A stretch of 64,000 nucleotides of DNA from Halobacteriales archaeon QS_4_62_28 (GCA_003021685.1 PXRO01000027.1:41075-105074); one strand, 5' to 3'; shown: positions 23,715 to 32,849, numbered from the stretch's first letter. Translations and numbers: made by a program. The notes: generated by a model from the sequence alone, not told the origin.

Positions 23715-24700
23715 GCGAGGGGGGCCGCGGCCAGCTTCTGCTCGTCACCGCACTGGTACTGGCTGTCGTGTTCGTCTCGCTGTCGGTCGTCGTCAACGCG
23801 GCGATCTACTCGGAGAACATCGCCAGCCGACAGGACCCCAGCGGAACCGACGCGCTGCAAGGCCGTCACGAGACGGCGGTAATGGCCGTCGACCTGCTGG
23901 CCTCGGTAAACCGCGAGAACAACACGGACAACGCGACGCTCGGCGAGGGGCTCCGGGGCGGACTCGACGAGACCGGCGAGTTCGTCCGGCTGGAACGGGC
24001 CAAGCGCGGGTCGCTCACGAACACGACGCTACAGACGAGTTCGCAGAACAACGGGACCATCGTCTACCAGAACGAGAGCCGGGAGCTGACGACCGCCGAC
24101 CAGAGCGATGCGACCCCCGGCAACTGGACGGTCGTGCGGAACGTGAACCGTCGTGCGGGCGGGAACGGAACGCGGGCGTTCACGATGAACTTGACCAGCA
24201 TCTCCGGGGATCTGCGGATCCTCGTCGTTGATTACGGCGCGTCCGACGTCTGGGGACTGACCGTCTCCGGTAACGTCGGTGCCGGGAACGATATCACTGT
24301 CGAGGTCGACTCTCCGGTGAGTTCGACCAAGAATTGTACGAAGACGCTGGATTCCGGGCACGCCGAGATCGACGTGACCGGCGGTACCGTGGCCGGCGAA
24401 CCGTGTGACGCACTCCGGGGGTCGTATCGCTTCGCCCACGGCGTCGGTGACCGCTACAACATCAGCGTCGAGAACGGCGACCAGGCGACCGGGAACTACT
24501 CGCTGGTAATCCGGAACACGACGGCCTGGAAGAAGGCGGCCAACGACTCCGACTTCCAGCTGAACTACACGAAGGCATCGGGCGGCGCGCCGTACGCTCG
24601 CGCGGCCGTCTACAACACCACGGTCGTCTACGAGTACCGGTCGAGCGAACTGGTCTACGAGACGAAGATCCGGGTCGCCCCGGGTGAGCCCGATGACTGA
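23702..24700 (+). CDS. Pilin-like membrane-anchored protein 3
   Basis: A 332-aa protein with a GTG start (MADLSEGGRGQLLLVTALVL). One N-terminal transmembrane helix (residues 10-32) follows the RGQ motif. The large outer domain is rich in N-glycosylation sequons (NTTLQT, NGTIVY, NISVEN, NYSLVI, NTTAWK) and has one Cys pair (NCTKT, EPCDAL). It is probably the largest minor subunit of this cluster. It overlaps both neighbours, so expression is coupled. Confidence 0.68.
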   Translation: MADLSEGGRGQLLLVTALVLAVVFVSLSVVVNAAIYSENIASRQDPSGTDALQGRHETAVMAVDLLASVNRENNTDNATLGEGLRGGLDETGEFVRLERAKRGSLTNTTLQTSSQNNGTIVYQNESRELTTADQSDATPGNWTVVRNVNRRAGGNGTRAFTMNLTSISGDLRILVVDYGASDVWGLTVSGNVGAGNDITVEVDSPVSSTKNCTKTLDSGHAEIDVTGGTVAGEPCDALRGSYRFAHGVGDRYNISVENGDQATGNYSLVIRNTTAWKKAANDSDFQLNYTKASGGAPYARAAVYNTTVVYEYRSSELVYETKIRVAPGEPDD

Positions 24701-25142
24701 CCGACGTGGTGTCTCCTTTACGTTGAACTACGTCCTCACGCTGGGGATCGCGGCGCTGCTGATCACCGGCCTGATCGTCGCCGCCGGCGACTACGTCGGG
24801 AGCCAGCGGGAGTCCGTCGTCCGGAGCGAACTGGAGGTCGTCGGCCACCAGCTCGCGGCTGCCCTGGAACAGGCCGACCGACTTGTCAGGGCCGGCGACA
24901 CCGAAGAGTTACGGCTGAACCACACCGCACCCGCCGAGATAGCACAGTCGACCTACACTATCGAGGTCGATCCCGGGAGCCCGGAGAGCGACCTCCACCT
25001 GAACGCGACCGAACTCGACGTGACGGTGACCGTCGAGGCGGAGACCACCACGTCGCTCGCGGCGACCGCCGTCGAAGGGGGGTCGGTCACTATCGAATAC
25101 AACACCACCACGGCCAACGAACTAGAGGTGACTGATGACTGA
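24693..25142 (+). CDS. Pilin-like membrane-anchored protein 4
   Basis: A 149-aa protein starting MTDRRGVSFTLNYVLTLGIA; the ATG overlaps the previous stop codon, and a GTG three codons upstream is less likely. A hydrophobic helix (10-32) comes directly after RRGVSFTLN, as in pseudopilins, and the remainder is a short beta-rich domain with Thr/Glu-rich sequence. It overlaps the next gene by 8 bp. Confidence 0.68.
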   Translation: MTDRRGVSFTLNYVLTLGIAALLITGLIVAAGDYVGSQRESVVRSELEVVGHQLAAALEQADRLVRAGDTEELRLNHTAPAEIAQSTYTIEVDPGSPESDLHLNATELDVTVTVEAETTTSLAATAVEGGSVTIEYNTTTANELEVTDD

Positions 25143-25890
25143 CCGCGCCGTCAGCGAGACGCTGGGGTTCGTCGTTATCTTCAGCCTCGTGTTGCTGACC
25201 GCCACCGTCGCGTCGGTCGGCGGGGTTCAGTCCCTGCAGGACACCCGGCAGTTCCAGCAGGTCGAGAACACCGAACGGGCCTTCGAGATCATGGCGGCCA
25301 ACATGGCGGACATCCACGAGGACGGCGCGCCCAGCCGCGCGACGGAGATCACGATCGCCCAGGGGAGTCTCCGCTTTGGCGACACAACGACGCTGAACAT
25401 CACCGTCGAAGACGGAGCCAGCACGTCGAACCGCACCTACGATGTCACTCCCATCGTCTACGAGTCCGCGTCGGACCGACAGCTCGTCTACGCCGGCGGC
25501 GCGGTGTTCCGGACGGACGGCGACGACGGCGTGGTCGTCCGGGACCCGCCGCTGAAGTTCGAGGACGACCGGGTCCTGGCGTCGGTGGTCGCGACGACGG
25601 CGACGAACCCTGGCCGGTCGGTCGGCTCCACGACCGTCCTCGTTCGCGCGGAGTCGACCAGGACCAACGTCAGCCTCTCGGACCGCGACGGGACCTACGA
25701 CGACGTATGGGTGAACGTCACCAGCGAGCGTGCCCACCTCTGGCAGGATTCCCTCGAACGGACGGCCATGGAGGACTGTACCACCGGGACGAACGCCGAC
25801 GGCGACGAGTACGTGGAGTGTCACCTCGACGCCGCGCCGGAGACGGTCTACCTGAGCGCCGACGTCATTGACGTGGAGTTCGAGACTTAG
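25135..25890 (+). CDS. Pilin-like membrane-anchored protein 5
   Basis: A 251-aa protein, MTDRAVSETLGFVVIFSLVL. The RAVSETLGFVVIF start is a classical haloarchaeal type IV pilin/pseudopilin N terminus. The mature domain has sequons (NITVED, NRTYDV, NVSLSD, NVTSER) and two cysteines (MEDCTTG, VECHLD). It is the last gene of the plus-strand run and ends in a 4-bp overlap with the stop of the convergent large pilin-like gene. Confidence 0.72.
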   Translation: MTDRAVSETLGFVVIFSLVLLTATVASVGGVQSLQDTRQFQQVENTERAFEIMAANMADIHEDGAPSRATEITIAQGSLRFGDTTTLNITVEDGASTSNRTYDVTPIVYESASDRQLVYAGGAVFRTDGDDGVVVRDPPLKFEDDRVLASVVATTATNPGRSVGSTTVLVRAESTRTNVSLSDRDGTYDDVWVNVTSERAHLWQDSLERTAMEDCTTGTNADGDEYVECHLDAAPETVYLSADVIDVEFET

Positions 25891-27662
25891 CCGGTGACGT
25901 TGACGCGGTTGACCGTGAGGTGGACGTTGGTGATCCGGGGGTTCTCGGGGCTGCCGCGGCGTTGTAACTCGGTCTGGCCGAGGGCTTCGTCGTAGTGGAT
26001 CGCCGGGTCGTTACCCGAGTTCTGCGCCATATCGTTCACGTGAGCGACGACGGACCCGAACAGCGCACTTCCTTGCAGGTCGATACTCCCACCCGGGTTC
26101 GGTCCGGAAGGTGCGTATATCACACCGGTGAATTCGGTGTCGTCGAGATTGGCTTCGAATCCTGGTTTCGAGTACAGCCAGAACCGGCTAGAATTGTACA
26201 CTCTACTCCCGCCAAGGCTGTCCAGCGTTTTCACCCGTGCGCCGTTGTCTAATATCATCTCTTTACTCCCAGTCGAATCGGCGTACATTTTGACCACCCC
26301 GTCACCGACGATTTTTATTTCCGCATTGTCCAGGTCGATACCGTCCGCAACTGCGATCGTGATATCGCCGCTTCTGACGTCGAGAATCAGGTTGTTCCCG
26401 GAGTCTCGGTCGATATCGTCGATATAGTAACGACCCGAATCCAGGGTCACGGTCGTACTTCGGTCCAGTTTGTTCGGCCCATCGAACGCCGAACCACCGT
26501 TGTCGTTGTCCAGATCCAGTGCCTGAACCTTGTCGTCGACCGTATCGCCGACCGGGTCGTGCGTCGGAACCTGCTCGTCGATGTTGAGGACGCCCTTCTC
26601 CGCGTCACCGGATCCCGATTTACAGTTGTGATTGTTCTTGGCGCATTTCAGGTATCCGCTTTTTATATCCGTTGTTGAGCCGGCGTATAGTTTGACCTCT
26701 CCGCCCGCAGTAAGGTTCCCCCGTACCTTTCTGGCGTCGCTCGAGAGCTTCAGGCCGCCAGCGAGGTAGATACTAGAATCCGGGTTGTTGTTGTCGCATT
26801 GGTAATGGTTACCGTTGAACGGACCGGTCGACGAATTGTAGGAGTCCATACACGCTTTGGTATTCATCGTCAATTGCCCACTACTGGCCCCGGAAACAAC
26901 CGCACCTCGAGGTGTCGGCTGATCCGGTGCAGGCGTCACCAGATTCACGACAGCCGTGTTGTTCGAGTGGTACACCCTCGCGTTACCATCTGTCCGCTCC
27001 TCGAAGAACGTCCCCCAGGCTTTGTAGTAGTCGCTCTGGACCTTGACCTGGACCCGGGCGTCGTCGAGTGGATTGTCGGTCCCCGCGGCCGGGAACTTCT
27101 CGATGGCCGTCTCGTTCTGGCTGACCGTCACCGAGTCACTGACCGACCCCTGGCCGTCGAGACGGACAACAGGCAGGGTCAGCGTCAGGCCGCGGTAGTG
27201 GAACTCCGGCGGCGAGACCATCGTCGAACCGCCCCCCGTCTCCCGCCAGACGCCGCCACCCTGGTAGGCGACGGTCGTCTGGCCGCTCTCGTAGCGCAGT
27301 TCCCCCATGTTCTGGTCGAGGAGCACAGTCGACCCGCCGCCGCCCTGGAACAGCGTAACGTTGATGTTTCCGGCCGTTTCGTCGACCCTGTACTCGCCAC
27401 GCTGTGTGGTCGCCAGCGAGACCTCCTGAGCGCTCGACTGTCCTAGGCCGACCATCGCGGCTTTGGAGTCAACCTGGGCCAGTGACTTCTCCGCGCGCTC
27501 GACGCCCAGGTTCTGTTGTGTGTCCGCGAGGGCACCCGAGCCGGCGACGAGGATCACCGTCGTCCCGCCTATAACGATGGCGATGACGAGAACGAAACCG
27601 ATTGTCGTGCTCTGTCCGCGTGAGCCACTGGACTGCCGGCACCGTTCTCGGGAGAACTGCAT
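25887..27662 (-). CDS. Large pilin-like surface protein
   Basis: A 591-aa protein. The N terminus GSRGQSTTIGFVLVIAIVIG (from residue 13) is an archaellin/pilin-type signal and helix. The outer region is unusually long: residues 230-560 are rich in Gly, Asn, Asp and Ser with alternating beta-strand-like patterns (SIYLAGGLKLSSDARKVRGN, then ITIAVADGIDLDNAEIKIVG), suggesting a beta-helix or beta-solenoid. Four cysteines are clustered (KACMDS, YQCDNN, LKCAKNN, HNCKSG). It could form a thick filament tip or an adhesin. It is expressed from its own promoter, convergent to the five-gene run. Confidence 0.65.
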   Translation of the reverse strand: MQFSRERCRQSSGSRGQSTTIGFVLVIAIVIGGTTVILVAGSGALADTQQNLGVERAEKSLAQVDSKAAMVGLGQSSAQEVSLATTQRGEYRVDETAGNINVTLFQGGGGSTVLLDQNMGELRYESGQTTVAYQGGGVWRETGGGSTMVSPPEFHYRGLTLTLPVVRLDGQGSVSDSVTVSQNETAIEKFPAAGTDNPLDDARVQVKVQSDYYKAWGTFFEERTDGNARVYHSNNTAVVNLVTPAPDQPTPRGAVVSGASSGQLTMNTKACMDSYNSSTGPFNGNHYQCDNNNPDSSIYLAGGLKLSSDARKVRGNLTAGGEVKLYAGSTTDIKSGYLKCAKNNHNCKSGSGDAEKGVLNIDEQVPTHDPVGDTVDDKVQALDLDNDNGGSAFDGPNKLDRSTTVTLDSGRYYIDDIDRDSGNNLILDVRSGDITIAVADGIDLDNAEIKIVGDGVVKMYADSTGSKEMILDNGARVKTLDSLGGSRVYNSSRFWLYSKPGFEANLDDTEFTGVIYAPSGPNPGGSIDLQGSALFGSVVAHVNDMAQNSGNDPAIHYDEALGQTELQRRGSPENPRITNVHLTVNRVNVTG

Positions 27663-27956
27663 GTTCTCACCGTGTTAAGCACGAGTACATATAAATTATC
27701 CGGCCAGCACGCGGTCCGATTAGCCGCGTTCCCGTCGGTCCTGCCCTGCGCTGGACAGTACGACACACGCGTGCGGTGGAAAAGAAAAGCGTTATCAGTC
27801 CGACAGAGTTCTGTGTCGGTGGGAACAGCACGACCGCAAATCTGACTCGCCACGGGATTCCGTGGCTCTGGGATTGCGGCCGTGTCCGGTGTTTCGACAC
27901 CACACGCTCGCGCTGTACAGCAGCACGTAGCGGTCTGTGCCGTTCCAATACGACCA

Positions 27957-28421
27957 ATGGCACGAATGCATACCCGCCGTCGTGGCTCGTCCGGATCGGA
28001 CAAGCCCGCGGCAGACGAACCCCCGGAGTGGAGTGACGGAGACGAAGACGCAATCGAGGAGCGAGTCGTCGAACTCGCAGAGCAGGGCCACTCGCCCAGC
28101 GTGATCGGCCTGAAGCTTCGCGACGAGGGCGTCCAGGGCACGCCGGTCCCGGACGTTTCCCTCGCGACGGGCAAGAAGATCACCGAGATCCTCGAAGAGA
28201 ACGAAGCCGACCCCGAGTTCCCGGAAGATCTCCGGAACCTGATGGTTCGCGCCGTTCGACTCCGTGACCACATGGACGAGAACCCTGGCGACCACCAGAA
28301 CAAGCGGGCACTGCAGAACACGCAGTCGAAGATCCGACGGCTCGTCGACTACTACCGTGGCGACGAGATCGACGAGGACTTCACCTACAGCTACGACACC
28401 GCGAACAGACTCCTCGACTAA
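27957..28421 (+). CDS. rps15: Ribosomal protein S15 (uS15)
   Basis: A 154-aa protein starting MARMHTRRRGSSGSDKPAAD. The S15 core is clear: SPSVIGLKLRDEGVQGTPVP in the archaeal/eukaryotic N-terminal extension, then RNLMVRAVRLRDHMDENPGD and ALQNTQSKIRRLVDYYRGDE. It binds 16S rRNA in the platform of the small subunit. It opens an operon with a RecJ-like gene, pcc1 and rps3ae, with overlaps or very short gaps, an order I associate with haloarchaea. Confidence 0.95.
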   Translation: MARMHTRRRGSSGSDKPAADEPPEWSDGDEDAIEERVVELAEQGHSPSVIGLKLRDEGVQGTPVPDVSLATGKKITEILEENEADPEFPEDLRNLMVRAVRLRDHMDENPGDHQNKRALQNTQSKIRRLVDYYRGDEIDEDFTYSYDTANRLLD

Positions 28422-28424
28422 TCG

Positions 28425-29549
28425 ATGTCCACCGCCGGTCGCGATCAGGTGTCTGCCACGCCGCCCAGCGACATCGCTGGCGGGCTCGAACGAGCCGACT
28501 TCGTCAGGTTCGTTGTCCGAGCAGATGGCGACAGCCTCGCCGCGACTGGACTTCTCGCACGCGCACTCTCGGCCCGCGACACGCCGTTCCAGGCGACCGT
28601 CGCGCGGACAGTCGAGGGCGCGACGCGAACGACGGAGGCCGACCTGGTCGTCGCGGTCGGTGACACCGGTATCGAAGCCGACGTGACGCTGGTGGGCGAG
28701 CCGGTCAGTGTGATTGCTGTCGAGGCAATTCGTGAACTCGGCGAGCAACCAGCCCGCGCGCTGGCACTCGCCGGTGCGACGGTCGCGAGCGGGGCCGACA
28801 CAGGCGTCGATGGGACGCTCGCAACGGAAGCGGGCTTCGAACGACGCCCCGGCGTCGCGATCCCGGTCGACGACTACAGCGACGGCCTCGCTCACACGAC
28901 CTTGCTCCACGCGCCCTTTTCGGGCGAGACGGCGGCCGTCGAGTCGGCGCTGACAGACCTCGACCTGCCCGAAGAACTCGACGAGGACGATCACCGCCGT
29001 GTGGCATCGCTCGTCGCGTTCGCTATCGCCGGCGACGAGACGGCGAGCGACAGTGCGAGCGACGCAATCGAGCGAGCACTCCGACCCTACGCCGGTGGCC
29101 CGTTCGAGACCATCGGTGGCTATGGCGACGTGCTCGATGCCGTTGTCCGGGAGCGACCCGGCCTCGGCGTTGCGCTCGCGCTGGGCCAGGAGAGCGTCCG
29201 CGAGGAGGCACTGGACGTGTGGCGAACACACGCCAGTCGAGCCCACACCGGCATCCGGACGGCGTCGACCGGGCGGTACGACGGTCTGTTCGTCGTCCGG
29301 GGCGACGCGATGCCGGTCGAGACCGTTGCCCGACTCGTCGCTCGCTTCCGGTCGCCCGAACCAGTGACACTCGTCGTGACGGAGGGAAGGGCCGCCGTCC
29401 ACGCCACCGACGGGAGCACCGTCGGGACCACGATGAGGGCGGCCACAGCAACCGTCGACGGTACCGCAATGGGCGCTGGATCACGCACACAGGCACGCTT
29501 CGAAGTCGGCTCCGCGGAGTTCATCGTCGCGTTCCGGGAGGCACTATGA
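28425..29549 (+). CDS. RecJ/DHH-like protein with degenerate active site
   Basis: A 374-aa protein that follows rps15 by 3 bp. It aligns by eye to archaeal RecJ/Cdc45-like DHH proteins: FVRFVVRADGDSLAATGLLA corresponds to motif I, and DLVVAVGDTG to motif II. The DHH motif itself is missing (VSVIAVEAI at that place). The C-terminal part keeps a DHHA1-like shape (VARLVARFRSPEPVTLVVTE). Archaeal relatives linked to ribosomal genes are thought to act with GINS at the replication fork as Cdc45-like factors. Nuclease activity is unlikely here. It overlaps pcc1 by 4 bp. Confidence 0.75.
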   Translation: MSTAGRDQVSATPPSDIAGGLERADFVRFVVRADGDSLAATGLLARALSARDTPFQATVARTVEGATRTTEADLVVAVGDTGIEADVTLVGEPVSVIAVEAIRELGEQPARALALAGATVASGADTGVDGTLATEAGFERRPGVAIPVDDYSDGLAHTTLLHAPFSGETAAVESALTDLDLPEELDEDDHRRVASLVAFAIAGDETASDSASDAIERALRPYAGGPFETIGGYGDVLDAVVRERPGLGVALALGQESVREEALDVWRTHASRAHTGIRTASTGRYDGLFVVRGDAMPVETVARLVARFRSPEPVTLVVTEGRAAVHATDGSTVGTTMRAATATVDGTAMGAGSRTQARFEVGSAEFIVAFREAL

Positions 29550-29782
29550 AACACGCAGAGATCCGCACGAGCCACGGCGACGATGCCACGGCCGAGCGGA
29601 TCGCGCGTGCACTGCGCCCGGACAACACCGACGAGATGGACACCCGCGTCGAGGGCAACCGGATCGTGACGATCATCGACCGCGAGACGACCGGCGGACT
29701 GCACGCGACAGTCGACGACTACGTCGTCAATCTCACAGTCGCAGCACAGCTTTCCGATCAACAGACTACTAACACATCATGA
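29546..29782 (+). CDS. pcc1: KEOPS complex subunit Pcc1
   Basis: A 78-aa protein, MKHAEIRTSHGDDATAERIA, with the Pcc1 pattern of one helix, the strand NRIVTIIDRETTGGLHATVD, and a final helix DYVVNLTVAAQLSDQ. Pcc1 dimerises the KEOPS complex, which makes threonylcarbamoyl-adenosine (t6A37) in tRNA. It overlaps the genes on both sides by 4 bp, tying tRNA modification to ribosomal protein synthesis. Confidence 0.9.
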   Translation: MKHAEIRTSHGDDATAERIARALRPDNTDEMDTRVEGNRIVTIIDRETTGGLHATVDDYVVNLTVAAQLSDQQTTNTS

Positions 29783-30411
29783 GCGAACGATCAGTATCCC
29801 GACAGAAGCAACAGAAACAGTGGTACACCATGCTCGCTCCCGAGCAGTTCGACCGGGAGGAACTCGGTGAGACCACGGCAGACGAAGCAGAGAAGGTGCT
29901 CGGTCGCACCATCCAGACCACGCTGGGCGATCTGAAAAACGACGCCAGCGAGAACAACACGAAACTGACCTTCAAGATCAACGAGGTCGCCTCCGACACC
30001 GCATACACGGAGTTCATCAAGCACGAGTTGACCCGCGACTACCTGCGGTCGCTCGTTCGCCGTGGCTCCTCGAAGATCGAGGCCTACATCACCGTGCTGA
30101 CGACGGACGACTACCGCGTCCAGATTCAGCCGGTCGCACTGACGACGAAGAAGGCCGACGCCTCCCAGGAGAAGGCGATCCGCCGGCAGATGATCGATCT
30201 CGTCGAGGAGACGGCCGAAGACCGGAGCTTCGAGCAACTCGTCGACTCGATCGTCGAGGGACGACTCTCCTCGGCGCTGTACGGCGAGTGCAAGGACATC
30301 TACCCGATTCGCCGCGTCGAGATCCAGAAGACGACGATGGAAGCGCGTCCCGAAGAGGTCGCCGCCGAAGAGGAGACCTCCGTCGACATCGAAGAGGAAG
30401 CCGACGAGTGA
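29779..30411 (+). CDS. rps3ae: Ribosomal protein S3ae (eS1)
   Basis: A 210-aa protein with the S3Ae fold: MSERSVSRQKQQKQWYTMLA, GRTIQTTLGDLKNDASENNT, TRDYLRSLVRRGSSKIEAYI, and DIYPIRRVEIQKTTMEARPE near the C terminus, followed by the acidic tail usual in haloarchaea. It is a component of the small subunit near the mRNA exit. It is the last gene of the rps15 operon. Confidence 0.95.
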   Translation: MSERSVSRQKQQKQWYTMLAPEQFDREELGETTADEAEKVLGRTIQTTLGDLKNDASENNTKLTFKINEVASDTAYTEFIKHELTRDYLRSLVRRGSSKIEAYITVLTTDDYRVQIQPVALTTKKADASQEKAIRRQMIDLVEETAEDRSFEQLVDSIVEGRLSSALYGECKDIYPIRRVEIQKTTMEARPEEVAAEEETSVDIEEEADE

Positions 30412-30478
30412 TCTGACGCGACGGTTCTGGAACCGCTTTGACGACGCTCGTCAGGTATCCGGTTTCACACTCCGGGGT

Positions 30479-30895
30479 TCAGCCAACGACGATAGTTCCG
30501 ACCATCTGGCTACGCTCGTGTGGGATACAGAAGTACTGGTACTCACCGGCAACCTCGAAGGTGTGGCTGTAGCTATCGCCCTGGTGGAGTGCGCCATCGG
30601 TCTGGCTTGCCCACGCGTCCCGGGCGGATTGCTCGTCCTCGAAGCCGCCCGACGCAAAGAAAGATGCGCTCTCGGGAAGTCCGGACTCGTATGCCGTCAC
30701 CGAGTGGGCATGTGAACTCGTGTTGCGCCAGACGACAGTGTCGCCCACGCCGACTTCGTACTGCTCTGGCCTGAACGCCTGCGTCGACATACCGATGTCG
30801 TACTCGGTGGATTCGTCGGCCCCGACGCCGAGACAACCACTCGCGGCGAGTACGCTCACCCCGGCGATACCCCGCAAATAGGCACGGCGGTCCAT
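30479..30895 (-). CDS. Halocyanin-like blue copper lipoprotein
   Basis: A 138-aa protein. The N terminus MDRRAYLRGIAGVSVLAASG has a Tat-type RR and a lipobox ending at Cys21, so it is exported folded and lipid-anchored. The plastocyanin-type copper site is intact: H64 (in SHAHSV), C123 and H126 (YFCIPH) and M131. It likely carries electrons between membrane respiratory complexes. It is divergent from mvaD, and the ATG at 30893-30895 is chosen because it starts the signal peptide. Confidence 0.9.
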   Translation of the reverse strand: MDRRAYLRGIAGVSVLAASGCLGVGADESTEYDIGMSTQAFRPEQYEVGVGDTVVWRNTSSHAHSVTAYESGLPESASFFASGGFEDEQSARDAWASQTDGALHQGDSYSHTFEVAGEYQYFCIPHERSQMVGTIVVG

Positions 30896-31007
30896 AGTGG
30901 CTGTCAGGACTGGAGCAGTAAAGACGGCTCGCTTCGTCCTGTATGGCTCGCCGGTTTCGGTGAATGTGGTTCGCAACTGCAAAGTACAGTCGCCGGGAGA
31001 GCCAGAT

Positions 31008-31982
31008 ATGAAAGCCACAGCCAAGGCACACCCGATCCAGGGACTCGTAAAGTACCACGGGATGCGTGACGAGGAACGTCGGCTACCGTACCACGACAGC
31101 ATCAGCGTCTGTACGGCACCGAGTCACTCGAAGACGACCGCCGAATTCGACGCTGGACTCGCCGAAGACAGCTACGTCATCGACGGGGGAGAAGTCGGTG
31201 GCCGGGGCGCAGAGCGTGTCCGTGCCGTCGTCGACCGCGTTCGCGAACTCGCGGGCGTCGAGCACCGTGTCCGGTTCGAGTCCGAGAACTCCTTCCCGAC
31301 AAATATCGGGTTCGGGTCCTCTTCATCGGGCTTTGCCGCAGCGGCGATGGCACTGGTCGAGGCGGTCGGTCTCGACATGACTCGTCCGGAAATATCGACA
31401 GTCGCACGGCGCGGCTCCTCCTCGGCGGCTCGGGCCGTCACTGGCGCGTTCTCACACCTCAGGACGGGCCTCAACGACGAGGACTGTCGCTCGGAACGCA
31501 TCGAGACTGGCCTCGAAGACGACCTCCGGGTCGTCGCGGGGATGGTCCCCTCCTACAAGGAAACCGAAGCGGCCCACAGGGAAGCCGCCGAGAGCCACAT
31601 GTTCGAGGGCCGGATGGCCCACGTCCACGGCCAGATCGCCGAGATGCGAGACGCACTGGCGAGTGGTGAGTTCGACCGCGCTTTCGAATTGGCCGAACAC
31701 GATTCGCTGTCGCTGGCTGCGACGACGATGACCGGTCCCGCTGGCTGGGTGTACTGGCAGCCCCGGACGCTCGAAATCTTCAACACAGTCCGGGAACTCC
31801 GCGACGAGGCCGACGTGCCTGTGTATTTCTCCGTGGATACGGGTGCGAGCGTCTACATCAATACGACGGCAGACTACGTCGACCGCGTCGAGCAGGCGGT
31901 CGCTAACTGTGGCGTCGACACGCGCGTCTGGAGCGTTGGCGGCCCCGCACGCGTCCTCGACGAGTCCGAAGCGCTGTTCTAG
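31008..31982 (+). CDS. mvaD: Phosphomevalonate decarboxylase
   Basis: A 324-aa GHMP-kinase-fold protein starting MKATAKAHPIQGLVKYHGMR. Motifs include NSFPTNIGFGSSSSGFAAAA (ATP-binding GHMP motif 2), a serine-rich RRGSSSAARAVTGAFSH, and VYFSVDTGASVYINTT. In the haloarchaeal mevalonate pathway this family decarboxylates mevalonate 5-phosphate to isopentenyl phosphate; the activity is established in Haloferax. Later ATPs are spent by isopentenyl phosphate kinase. The longer upstream frame overlaps the halocyanin promoter and is not used. Confidence 0.88.
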   Translation: MKATAKAHPIQGLVKYHGMRDEERRLPYHDSISVCTAPSHSKTTAEFDAGLAEDSYVIDGGEVGGRGAERVRAVVDRVRELAGVEHRVRFESENSFPTNIGFGSSSSGFAAAAMALVEAVGLDMTRPEISTVARRGSSSAARAVTGAFSHLRTGLNDEDCRSERIETGLEDDLRVVAGMVPSYKETEAAHREAAESHMFEGRMAHVHGQIAEMRDALASGEFDRAFELAEHDSLSLAATTMTGPAGWVYWQPRTLEIFNTVRELRDEADVPVYFSVDTGASVYINTTADYVDRVEQAVANCGVDTRVWSVGGPARVLDESEALF

Positions 31983-32117
31983 CGGCCCCGCTCTTTCCCG
32001 CCAGAAACCGACGGATTTGATCACCTGTGACAGCGATGATAGTTCCACTCTGTTTCCGAGATCGTGCTACGTGTTAACGTACCAAAAACTAAGCACTACC
32101 TCCCCGTACGCGAGGGT

Positions 32118-32849
32118 ATGGAGACAGCGGAACGACCGACGTTCGAGTCCGAGACGAGTCGCCGAATATACGAGTACGTCGAACGTCACGGGACCGCAGA
32201 ACGGCACGTCCTGCTGGAACAGGCCGGCGTCTCGCCGGACGTATTCGCCGACCACCTGGAAGGGCTGAAATCGCGTGGCTATCTCGAGGAAGACGGCGGG
32301 ACACTCAGAGTGTCACTCGACGTTGGGGCCGTCGAGGAGTACCAGATCGACGGCCGTTCGGTGACGCTCAGACCGGCCCAGCACGACGACTTCGACGGTC
32401 TGGTTCGAACGATTCGGGACGTGACGTCCGAAGAGACCTACGTCGTCGCCGAGAGCGTCGCCGAAGAACTCCTCTACGAGGACACGGTCAACCGCCACAC
32501 GACAGTCGAATCACGGGTCTTCTTCGTCGCGACAGCCGACGGAGAGGTCATCGGGTGGACCCATCTCGACTTGCCCCAGCTCGACGCACTCCGTGGGACC
32601 GCCCAGCAGACAGTCGGCGTCGCGACAGAGTGCCAGGGGATGGGCATCGGGAGCAAACTGCTCGAACGGGGCGTCTCCTGGGCCAAGGCCAACGGCTACC
32701 GGAAGGTGTACAACAGTCTTCCGACGACCAACGACCGTGCGATCAAGTTCCTCACCGACCACGGCTGGAACACCGAAGCGATCCGTCGCGGCCACTACAC
32801 CATCGACGACAAAACCGTCGACGAGGTGATGCTCTCGAAGCAGATCTGA
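32118..32849 (+). CDS. HTH-GNAT acetyltransferase
   Basis: A 243-aa protein. Residues 1-70 look like a winged-helix segment (FESETSRRIYEYVERHGTAE, then LLEQAGVSPDVFADHLEGLK). Residues 78-240 form a GNAT domain: SVTLRPAQHDDFDGLVRTIR, and the acetyl-CoA-binding motif TVGVATECQGMGIGSKLLER, followed by YNSLPTTNDRAIKFLTDHGW. It may acetylate a protein N terminus, lysine or small amine. The HTH fusion suggests the acetyltransferase works at or near DNA, or that the N-terminal part is only structural. It is monocistronic. Confidence 0.8.
   Translation: METAERPTFESETSRRIYEYVERHGTAERHVLLEQAGVSPDVFADHLEGLKSRGYLEEDGGTLRVSLDVGAVEEYQIDGRSVTLRPAQHDDFDGLVRTIRDVTSEETYVVAESVAEELLYEDTVNRHTTVESRVFFVATADGEVIGWTHLDLPQLDALRGTAQQTVGVATECQGMGIGSKLLERGVSWAKANGYRKVYNSLPTTNDRAIKFLTDHGWNTEAIRRGHYTIDDKTVDEVMLSKQI

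Noticed and set aside
27795..29402. A 535-codon minus-strand ORF opposite rps15 and the RecJ-like gene
   Set aside because: It is an antisense artefact of high-GC codon bias; both plus-strand genes have recognised families and short junctions.
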